Shown: positions 27,137 through 34,530 of the stretch, one piece after another
How the letters are laid out: every line of letters begins with the position of its first letter
Position numbering within the stretch: position 1 is the first letter of the stretch
Assembly (NCBI GenBank): GCA_018435665.1
Contig: JAHDND010000011.1
Span: forward strand, 1 to 64,000
Origin: Candidatus Thiosymbion sp.
GTDB taxonomy: Bacteria > Pseudomonadota > Gammaproteobacteria > Chromatiales > Chromatiaceae
Direction of reading: 5' to 3'
Length of the DNA stretch: 64,000 nucleotides
Notes under the pieces: generated by a model
Seen by the model: only the letters and a program-made list of their open reading frames with translations
Database searches by the model: none
What the model was told of the DNA's origin: nothing
Position numbers and translations under genes: made by a program

Positions 27137-28318
27137 ATGAACGCGCAGACAAATGCCTCTCGGGGCCTCCTGGCCGGCCTCCTGGCACTGGTCGCCATCG
27201 GTTTGTTGGCAGCCATCTACTTCTCCCCCATCTGGTGGGTTTCCCTCACCGCGCCCAACTACCCCCCCGAATCCTTCCCCGACGGGGTACGTATCCACTT
27301 CCACATGAACGGCGTCTTCAACGGCTGCCAGAAGGTCGAGAAGGCGGAGATCCATGAGGACGAGGCCCTGGACTGCGTCCACGAGATGGACACCATCAAC
27401 CACTATGTCGGCATGTACCCCATCGCCGCCGGTGGCGTGGTGGAACGGGCCTTCTCCCCCTTCATCGTCACCCTGCTGGGGGTCATGGTCCTCGGGTTCG
27501 CCATCCCTGGCCGGGGTCTGCGGCTCATCGTCATGGGCCTGGGTTTCGCCGGCATCCTCGGCTGGATGGGGCTCACCCTGTACAGCGAGGATGGGCTCGA
27601 GTATCAGAACCTGGGCTATTTGACGGCCCTGGTCACCGCCCTGGATCAGGAGGGGGGCATGGAGAAGGAGGCCCCCAAGGTCTCCGCCGCCGATGCGCTG
27701 CTGGCGCGGATGCGCGCCGAACTGGGTGAGCCTGCCGCCCCGGGCAAGGATGACGAGGCCAAGAAGGAGCGCGAGTCGGAAAAGGAGTTTCTGATCGAGA
27801 GCCTGGAGAGCCGGTTCGAGAAGACCCAGGAACGCCTGCCCCCGGCTCAACGCCAGGAATGGACCGGCAGTGGCATCCAGACCCTGCTCTGGCATTACGA
27901 GACCAGCCTGGGGCGCTATTTCAACGATCCGGTCCTGATCGCTCCCATGGTCCAGGGCATGGCGATCGCCACCCATGCCTTCTTCTGGGTCCTGGTGGCG
28001 GCCATGCTGCTGCTACTCTGGGGCGCCTGGAAGGGCGCCGGCCTCCTCTTCTGGCTGCTGGTCCTGGCGCCCCTGGCCCTGCCGCTCTTCTTCATCATCG
28101 ACTACGCGGCCTGGCTCTGGTGGTACGGTCACACCCTGAACGACATGGGCGCCTTTACCGTCAAGCCCTTCATGCCCACGGTCTTCGGTGACGGCAAGGT
28201 CGCCCAGTTCGCCACCCACTCCTACCCCTCCCTGGGCTTTGGCCTCATGATGCTGCTCTCGGTGGTGCTGGCGGTTCTGGCCCTGGTCAGACGCAAGGGG
28301 ATGCGGGAGGCACGGTGA
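27137..28318 (+). CDS. nosB: NosB-like membrane protein of clade II nos loci
   Basis: A 393-residue inner-membrane protein with an N-terminal helix (about 9-30), a periplasmic segment with two cysteines near 64 and 80, two helices around 103-145, a charged Lys/Glu-rich stretch (about 170-235), and three helices between about 275 and 390. NosB is characteristic of clade II N2O reductase clusters, where it replaces the NosR of clade I; its exact job is unknown. The GTG start of nosD overlaps its stop codon. Confidence 0.8.
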   Translation: MNAQTNASRGLLAGLLALVAIGLLAAIYFSPIWWVSLTAPNYPPESFPDGVRIHFHMNGVFNGCQKVEKAEIHEDEALDCVHEMDTINHYVGMYPIAAGGVVERAFSPFIVTLLGVMVLGFAIPGRGLRLIVMGLGFAGILGWMGLTLYSEDGLEYQNLGYLTALVTALDQEGGMEKEAPKVSAADALLARMRAELGEPAAPGKDDEAKKERESEKEFLIESLESRFEKTQERLPPAQRQEWTGSGIQTLLWHYETSLGRYFNDPVLIAPMVQGMAIATHAFFWVLVAAMLLLLWGAWKGAGLLFWLLVLAPLALPLFFIIDYAAWLWWYGHTLNDMGAFTVKPFMPTVFGDGKVAQFATHSYPSLGFGLMMLLSVVLAVLALVRRKGMREAR

Positions 28319-29823
28319 ACCCCCTCTCGCGCCTGGTCGCGATCGCGGGACTGGTCCTGCCCCTGATCTGCCAGGGGGACCAGCCCGCTCCCCCCCCACT
28401 GCAACCCCTGGTGGACGCCGCCAAGCCGGGTGACACCCTGACCCTGGAACCCGGCACCTACGCCGGTCCCCTGGTCATCACCAAGCCCCTGACCCTGGAC
28501 GGCCGCGACCAGGTGACCATCGACGGCGGGGGCAAGGGTACCGTCATCCTGCTCCAGACCGATGGGGCTACCCTAAAGAATCTGCGGCTGACCAACTCCG
28601 GCGATTCCCATAACGACATCGACGCCGGCGTCCAGGTCCGCGGCAACTTCAACGTCATCAAGGACAACGTCATCGACCACTGCCTGTTCGGCATCGACTT
28701 GCAGCAGTCGAGCAACAACATCGTCCGCCGTAACCATATCTCCTCCAAGCCGGTGGACCTGGGGATTCGCGGCGACGCCATCCGCTTCTGGTACAGCTAC
28801 AACAACCAGGCGACGGATAACGTCATCCGCGACTCCCGGGACACGGTGGTCTGGTACTCCAAGGACAACGTCATCGCCCGCAACGACGCCCGCGGGGGCC
28901 GCTATTCCCTGCATTTCATGTATTCCCACGTCAACCTGGTGGAAGACAACTTCTACGAGGACAACAGCGTCGGCATCTTCGTCATGTACAGCGACGGCGT
29001 CATCCTGCGCGACAACACCATCGTCAACGCCTCCGGCCCGACTGGCGTGGGCATCGGCTTCAAGGACTCCTCCGACGTGGAGATCAGCGGCAACAAGGTC
29101 CTCTACAGCGCCACCGGCATCTATCTCGACCTCTCCCCCTACCAGCCCGGCACCACCAACCGCTTCACCAACAACCTCATCGCCTTCAATGCCGTCGGGG
29201 TGCGCTGGCTGCCAGGGCGGGATGGCAACATCTTCGTCGGCAACCGCTTCGAGGGGAACATCACCCCCACCGTCCTCGAGGGCGGTGCCGGCAAGGGCGC
29301 GACCTTCAATTCCTGGGAGGGCAACTACTGGGACGAGTACGAGGGCTTCGACCGGGATGGCGACGGCATCGGCGACACCCCGCTGGAGCAATACGCCTAC
29401 GCCGACCGTCTGTGGATGGACCTGCCGGAGGCCCAGTTCTTCAAGGGCTCCCCCATGCTGGAGGTCATCGACTTTCTGGAGCGCCTGGCCCCCTTGAGCG
29501 AACCCAAGCTCCTGGCCCGTGACGAGCGGCCGATCCGGACCGCGGATACCCCCATCGACATCCTCGCCACCCTCGCCCGCCATGCCCCCAAGTCCCAGGG
29601 GATCGTCATGGATGAGGATGAAGACGGCGCGGACGCGGCGTACGACGACGAGGATACAGCGCCGGCTGCCGCCCCGGGCCGGGCCTTCGCCCCCACCACG
29701 ATCGCCGCGGGCATTTCCATCCCCGCCCCCGCCTCCGCCGGGACTGCCGCTAACAGTTCCGCCCCCGCCGGCGGCGGCTACGATGCCCTGAAGGCCCTGC
29801 GTGAGTCCCTCGGCCGCGAATGA
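28315..29823 (+). CDS. nosD: Copper-site maturation protein NosD
   Basis: A 502-residue periplasmic right-handed beta-helix protein (NosD/CASH repeats about 30-370) required to assemble the CuZ centre with the NosFY transporter. A short hydrophobic signal sequence precedes it. The C-terminus, from about 400, is an extra region with an acidic Asp/Glu cluster (about 437-452) and an Ala/Pro-rich stretch that I do not recognise from other NosD proteins. It uses a GTG start overlapping nosB by 4 bp. Confidence 0.9.
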   Translation: MNPLSRLVAIAGLVLPLICQGDQPAPPPLQPLVDAAKPGDTLTLEPGTYAGPLVITKPLTLDGRDQVTIDGGGKGTVILLQTDGATLKNLRLTNSGDSHNDIDAGVQVRGNFNVIKDNVIDHCLFGIDLQQSSNNIVRRNHISSKPVDLGIRGDAIRFWYSYNNQATDNVIRDSRDTVVWYSKDNVIARNDARGGRYSLHFMYSHVNLVEDNFYEDNSVGIFVMYSDGVILRDNTIVNASGPTGVGIGFKDSSDVEISGNKVLYSATGIYLDLSPYQPGTTNRFTNNLIAFNAVGVRWLPGRDGNIFVGNRFEGNITPTVLEGGAGKGATFNSWEGNYWDEYEGFDRDGDGIGDTPLEQYAYADRLWMDLPEAQFFKGSPMLEVIDFLERLAPLSEPKLLARDERPIRTADTPIDILATLARHAPKSQGIVMDEDEDGADAAYDDEDTAPAAAPGRAFAPTTIAAGISIPAPASAGTAANSSAPAGGGYDALKALRESLGRE

Positions 29824-29838
29824 TTTGAGTAGTAAGTC

Positions 29839-30726
29839 ATGTCAGCAGCTAACACCCCCGTCACTCCCCCGGGCTCAGGTTCCGCCGCCACGCCCGCGCC
29901 ACCCCGGTCCCGCCCGCCGGTCAGCCCCAAGCGCCGCGAGCAAAGCCGCCGCGATTTCATCCGCACCAGCATCCTCGGCCTTGGCGTCCTGGGGGCGACC
30001 CTGGCAGGCCTCATCCCCCTGGCCAGTCGGGCCCAGGCCCGGCTGCGCCCGCCGGGGGCCATCAAGGACCGGCTGGAGGAGCAGGAATTCCTCGCCGCCT
30101 GCATCAAATGCGGCCAGTGCGTCCAGGTCTGCCCGGTGGAGGCCATCCACCTCGCCGACCTGATCGACGGGGTCGGGGTCGGCACCCCCTACATCCAGGC
30201 CCGGGATCAGGCCTGCGATTTTTCCTGCGACGGCCTGCAGTGCGTCCTGGCCTGCCCCACCGGCGCCCTCACCCACGATATCGATTATCCGGCCCAGGCG
30301 CGCATGGGCCTGGCCCGGCTGGCCCGCCCCGAGTCCTGCCTGGCCGTCCGGGGCCAGGGCTTCAAGGGCCAGGCCCGGGGCCCCGGCTTTACCGGCAAGC
30401 TGCGTTACGAGGAGGTGGATCGTTGGAACCCCACCCAGGTCGCCGACCAGCCCTATGACCTGGACTCATGTGACCTGTGCCTGCGGCAGTGCCCCATCGA
30501 GATCCGTCTCGCCCAGTGCGCGGCGGGCAAGCCCCCCTCCGGCGATGCCAACCAGTGCCCCCCGCGCGCCGCCATCCGGCTGGAACCCCAGGCCAAGGGC
30601 GGCGCCCGGCCCGTCGTCCTCGACGGCTGCGTCGGCTGCGGCGTCTGCGAGATGATCTGTCCCGTGGAACCCGCCGCCATCGTCATCGACATCGACCGCG
30701 TCACCGACGTGGCACCCGCCGTTTGA
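29839..30726 (+). CDS. nosG: NapG-like ferredoxin NosG
   Basis: A 295-residue periplasm-facing iron-sulfur protein with a twin-arginine signal (SRRDFIRTS, about residues 36-44) followed by a hydrophobic stretch. Four cysteine clusters typical of NapG are present: CIKCGQCVQVCP, CDFSCDGLQCVLACP, CDLCLRQCP and CVGCGVCEMICP, consistent with several 4Fe-4S centres. With NosH it is expected to move electrons from menaquinol or quinol towards the cytochromes and NosZ. It lies 15 bp after nosD and 10 bp before nosH. Confidence 0.9.
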   Translation: MSAANTPVTPPGSGSAATPAPPRSRPPVSPKRREQSRRDFIRTSILGLGVLGATLAGLIPLASRAQARLRPPGAIKDRLEEQEFLAACIKCGQCVQVCPVEAIHLADLIDGVGVGTPYIQARDQACDFSCDGLQCVLACPTGALTHDIDYPAQARMGLARLARPESCLAVRGQGFKGQARGPGFTGKLRYEEVDRWNPTQVADQPYDLDSCDLCLRQCPIEIRLAQCAAGKPPSGDANQCPPRAAIRLEPQAKGGARPVVLDGCVGCGVCEMICPVEPAAIVIDIDRVTDVAPAV

Positions 30727-30736
30727 GGTCGCCGCC

Positions 30737-31714
30737 ATGAGTTACATCGTCGATTCCCTGCGCCAGATCATCGGCCTGGAGCCCGCCAAGCCCGGCCCCG
30801 ACGACCGCCGCCCCGAGGTGGTGGAGATCATGACGGAGAAACGCAAGGAAAAGCTGACCAGGGAAGGGCTCCGCGCCGCGGAGGCCGGACGGGCCTTGGC
30901 CGCGGATCGGCACAAATGGCGCAACCGCCGCTGGACGACCCTGATCATCGCCAACCTGCTGTTCGTCGTCTCCTATTATTTCGATGTCCAACTCCTGGAG
31001 GGCGCCCTGACCGCCTCGCGCTTGATCGGCTTCCACCTGGCCGATCTCAACTCAGCGCTCCAGGTGATGTTGGCCTACAAACATGTGGTGCTGAACCTGG
31101 TCATCGGCACGGTAACGGTCTTCATTCTCTGGTTGCTGCTGGGGGGGCGCACCTTCTGCTCCTGGGCCTGCCCCTATCACCTCCTGGCGGAAGGGGCGGA
31201 GAAGATCCATCTCTGGCTGGCCAAGCGTCACTGGGCCCTGGACCTCAAGTTTCACCGCCTGGGTCGGATCTTCTTCTACCTCCTGTTCGTGGTACTGACG
31301 GTGGTGACCGGTTACACCCTCTTCGAGACCATCTCCCCCACCGGCATCCTCAGCCGCGCCCTCATCTACGGCCCCGGCCTGGCCCTGCTCTGGGTGCTGG
31401 CCCTGCTGCTGTTCGAGGTCTTCCTCTCCCGACGCGCCTGGTGCCGTTATATCTGCCCCATCGGCGTCACCTATGGCCTGGTCGGCGTCCTGTCACCGGT
31501 GCGGGTGCAGTACAGCGTCAAGGATTGCCACCACGAGGGCGACTGCCGCGCCATCTGCATGGTGCCCCATGTCCTGGATGTCACCATACGTGGCCGGGCG
31601 CGCACCCTGCTCACCGACATCGGCGCCGATTGCACCCGCTGCGGCCTGTGCGTCGATATCTGCCCGACCGATTCCCTGAACTTCACGGTCAAGGGGCTGG
31701 ACAAGGTACTCTGA
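30737..31714 (+). CDS. nosH: NapH-like polyferredoxin quinol dehydrogenase NosH
   Basis: A 325-residue membrane protein with about four to five helices and two Cys-Pro loops of NapH type (CSWACPYHLL near 140 and CRYICPIG near 235), followed by cytoplasmic cysteine clusters ending in CTRCGLCVDICP (about 300-311). It is the membrane quinol-oxidising partner of NosG. The first 60 residues are cytoplasmic and strongly charged. Confidence 0.9.
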   Translation: MSYIVDSLRQIIGLEPAKPGPDDRRPEVVEIMTEKRKEKLTREGLRAAEAGRALAADRHKWRNRRWTTLIIANLLFVVSYYFDVQLLEGALTASRLIGFHLADLNSALQVMLAYKHVVLNLVIGTVTVFILWLLLGGRTFCSWACPYHLLAEGAEKIHLWLAKRHWALDLKFHRLGRIFFYLLFVVLTVVTGYTLFETISPTGILSRALIYGPGLALLWVLALLLFEVFLSRRAWCRYICPIGVTYGLVGVLSPVRVQYSVKDCHHEGDCRAICMVPHVLDVTIRGRARTLLTDIGADCTRCGLCVDICPTDSLNFTVKGLDKVL

Positions 31715-31731
31715 TGTTGCCGCGAATGAAT

Positions 31732-31839
31732 GACCCCCTCTCCCCCCACCCCTCCCCCGCGAGGGGGGAGGGGAAGAAGTTGCTGCTGACTGACCCCCTC
31801 CCATCCAACCCCTCCCTCGCGTGGTGGGAGGAGAAGAAG
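31732..31839. repeat. Two 48-bp imperfect direct repeats, each a GC-rich palindrome
   Basis: Copy 1 (31732-31779) and copy 2 (31792-31839) start with GACCCCCTC and end with GAAGAAG, separated by 12 bp. Copy 1 contains the hairpin CCCCTCCCCC-GCGA-GGGGGGAGGGG. They fill most of the 142-bp gap between nosH and nosF and may separate expression of the reductase part from the maturation part of the locus. Confidence 0.7.
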
Positions 31840-31856
31840 GCGGAATCGGGGGCCTC

Positions 31857-32738
31857 ATGATCCATCTTGAACAACTGGTTAAGCGCTTCCGTCGCCAGAC
31901 CGTCCTCCAGGGCATCGACCTGGAGATCGAGCGCGGCCACCGCGTCGCCCTCATCGGCTCCAACGGCGCCGGCAAGACCACCCTCATCCGTTGTCTGCTG
32001 GGGGAATACCAGTATCAGGGACGGGTCCTGATTGGCGGCCTCGATCCCCGCCAGCAGCGGGAGCAGGTCCTGGCCCGCATCGGCTTCGTGCCCCAACTCC
32101 CGCCGCCCCTGCGCATGCCGGTGGGCCAGCTCCTGACCTTCGCCGCCGGGGTCTGTCAGGCCGACCCGGCGCGGATGATCGAGGTCGCCGGCCACCTGGG
32201 GCTGGATGTGGCGCGCTTCCGTCGTCACCCCTTCGTCAAGCTCTCCGGCGGCCAGAAACAGAAACTGTTGATCAGCATCGCCCTGGGGCGGGAGGCCGAT
32301 CTTCTGATCCTCGACGAGCCGGCGGCCAATCTGGACCCCCAGGCGCGCCGCATCTTCTTCGACCTCCTGGCCCAGCGCCAGGAGCGCGCCGCCATGCTCA
32401 TCTCCAGCCACCGCCTGGACGAGGTGGCGGCCCTGGTCAACCGCGTCATCGAACTGGACCAGGGCCAGGTGGTGCTAGACGACCGGGTGGCGGACCTGGT
32501 GGACCTCAGCAGCCGCCTGGACTGCCACCTGACCCTGACCCGTGCTGACGAGGCCTTCGCCCGAGCCATCGCCCCCTGGGGCTTCACCTCCCCGGATCAG
32601 GGCCTGACCTGGCGGGGTCAGGTGCCCGGGGCCGATCGGCTGCGTTTCCTCGGCATGGTGTCGCGCTATGCCGCCCTGATTGGCCGTCTCAGCCTGGACG
32701 AAGAGGCCCACGGCAAGCCAGAAGATCCTCTGGTCTGA
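31857..32738 (+). CDS. nosF: ABC transporter ATP-binding protein NosF
   Basis: A 293-residue ABC ATPase with Walker A GSNGAGKTT (about 36-44), signature LSGGQKQK, Walker B LLILDEPAANLD and switch His in SSHRLDE. NosF works with NosY and the periplasmic NosD to supply sulfur or copper-sulfur species for CuZ assembly. ATG 31857 begins the conserved domain and lies just after the repeat pair. Confidence 0.9.
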   Translation: MIHLEQLVKRFRRQTVLQGIDLEIERGHRVALIGSNGAGKTTLIRCLLGEYQYQGRVLIGGLDPRQQREQVLARIGFVPQLPPPLRMPVGQLLTFAAGVCQADPARMIEVAGHLGLDVARFRRHPFVKLSGGQKQKLLISIALGREADLLILDEPAANLDPQARRIFFDLLAQRQERAAMLISSHRLDEVAALVNRVIELDQGQVVLDDRVADLVDLSSRLDCHLTLTRADEAFARAIAPWGFTSPDQGLTWRGQVPGADRLRFLGMVSRYAALIGRLSLDEEAHGKPEDPLV

Positions 32739-32950
32739 CGCGGCCAACCATGGATACGGGAAGTTCGCAGCCAATGAACCGGACCTGGAACCCTAGGATG
32801 ATCTTGTCTGAGCAGTCCGAGACCAGCCCCCCCCCGCACGTCTCAGGGTATCGGGGTACCCTCCCTTGGCGATGGCATGAACACTCCAGGACCAGAACCA
32901 CCCAGCTTCCCCCAAAGTACCGGAGTCCCCTGTATTCGCGATCACCAATC

Positions 32951-33637
32951 ATGGTGGCCATCACCGCCTTGCTGCTAGCGAGCCTGCTGGGCCTGTCCGG
33001 CTGCGGTGACCCGGGCACCGGCCCTGTGGATGTGAAGTGGGACCGGATCACCTGCGACCGCTGCCGCATGGTCCTCTCCGCCCGCACCTATTCCGCCCAG
33101 ATCCGCGCCTTCAAGGCGGACGGCAAGTCCAGCCTGCACTTCTTCGACGACATCGGCTGCGCCCTCATCTGGCTGGACGGACAACCCTGGCGGGAGGACC
33201 CCCGCACCCAGATCTGGGTGACCGACTGGCGCAACGGCGCCTGGATCGACGCCCGCACCGCCCATTACCTCCCCGGCAAGGAGACCCCCATGCAATACGG
33301 ACTGGGTGCCCAGTCCGAGCCGGCATCCGGGGCCATCGACTTCGCGGCGGCCAGGAAGCATGTCTACGCGGTCGAGGAGCGCTTCAACGCGCCCATCTTC
33401 AACCCCGGCGCCACCGCCAGTCCCCAAACCAGCGGCGAAGCGTCCGCTCCAATTTCCACCGGGGCAGGCCCCGCTGCCGCCCATACTGCCGCCCATGCTG
33501 ACGCCAGGGCGCAAGCGGGAGCGAGCGCGGTCAACCTGACCAATTCGACCTCAGCCGCTAGCGAAACCGTCGCTCCGATTCCTGGCCCGCCCGACCGTGC
33601 CCAGGACCGCCACCCGCACCTGCATATCACCGAATGA
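32951..33637 (+). CDS. nosL: Copper chaperone lipoprotein NosL
   Basis: A 228-residue lipoprotein with lipobox LLGLSGC (lipidated Cys18) and the Cu(I)-binding motif CDRCRMVLS near residue 35-43. NosL delivers copper for NosZ maturation. Residues after about 155 are an Ala/Ser/Thr-rich extension ending in a His-containing tail (DRHPHLHITE) that could also bind metal. The frame stays open to 32750, but ATG 32951 gives the correct signal peptide. The 212-bp gap before it shows no other clear feature. The stop codon overlaps the nosY start as ATGA. Confidence 0.88.
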   Translation: MVAITALLLASLLGLSGCGDPGTGPVDVKWDRITCDRCRMVLSARTYSAQIRAFKADGKSSLHFFDDIGCALIWLDGQPWREDPRTQIWVTDWRNGAWIDARTAHYLPGKETPMQYGLGAQSEPASGAIDFAAARKHVYAVEERFNAPIFNPGATASPQTSGEASAPISTGAGPAAAHTAAHADARAQAGASAVNLTNSTSAASETVAPIPGPPDRAQDRHPHLHITE

Positions 33638-34461
33638 AAAACTTCTGGCTCACCGCGCAAACCGACATCCTGGAATCCCTGCGCGCCAAGTGGTTCCTGG
33701 CCTACACCTTCATCTTCGGCGGCCTGGTGGCCCTGCTCTTCGTCTTCGGCCTCACCGAGTCCCGGGTCATGGGCTTCACCGGGCTGTCGCGTCTCATGGT
33801 GACCTACATCCAGCTCGCCATGGCCATCCTGCCGGTCTTCGTCCTGGTCACCACGGTGCGCTCGGTGGCGGGCGACCGCGAGGCGGGCATCTACGAGTAC
33901 CTGCTGTCGCTACCCATCGGCCTGGCCCCCTGGTACTGGGGCAAGATTGGCGGGCGCTTCCTGGTGGTCTTCCTGCCGGTCTTCCTGGCCATGGTGGCCG
34001 CCATCGTCTGGGGTGCCAGCCGCGGCGCCGAGATCCCCTGGATCCTGTTCGTCTATTACACCGGCCTGCTCATGGCCCTGGCCTGGTGCTTCCTCGGCCT
34101 GGCCATGCTGCTCTCCACCCTCACCCGCTCCGCCGACGTCGCCCAGGCCTCCGCCTTCGTCCTCTGGCTGACCCTGTTGCTGTTCCTCGACCTCATCCTG
34201 CTCGGCGTCATGATCCGCGGCCAGCTCCCCCCGGAGACCGCCGTCGCCATCGCCCTGGTCAATCCCCTGCAAGTCTTCCGCACCGCCGCCATGCTGCTCC
34301 TCGACCAGCACCTGGTCATGCTCGGCCCCTCGGCCTACGTCATCCTCGACGCCTTTGGCCAGGCCGGATACATCGCCTACGCCCTCCTCTATCCCATCCT
34401 GCTCGGCACCCTGAGCGCCTGGGCGGGCTTCACGCTTTTCAAGCGCAGCGATCTGCCCTGA
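33634..34461 (+). CDS. nosY: ABC-2 type permease NosY
   Basis: A 275-residue inner-membrane protein with six hydrophobic segments, the membrane partner of NosF. It is translationally coupled to nosL by the ATGA overlap and ends the nos locus. Length and order fit NosY of other clade II clusters. Confidence 0.9.
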   Translation: MKNFWLTAQTDILESLRAKWFLAYTFIFGGLVALLFVFGLTESRVMGFTGLSRLMVTYIQLAMAILPVFVLVTTVRSVAGDREAGIYEYLLSLPIGLAPWYWGKIGGRFLVVFLPVFLAMVAAIVWGASRGAEIPWILFVYYTGLLMALAWCFLGLAMLLSTLTRSADVAQASAFVLWLTLLLFLDLILLGVMIRGQLPPETAVAIALVNPLQVFRTAAMLLLDQHLVMLGPSAYVILDAFGQAGYIAYALLYPILLGTLSAWAGFTLFKRSDLP

Positions 34462-34530
34462 GGGCGCTAATGACCTACCCCCCCGCCCTTTGGGCTTGCC
34501 CCGGGTAAGGCGGCGGATCGGTCCCTCGCC

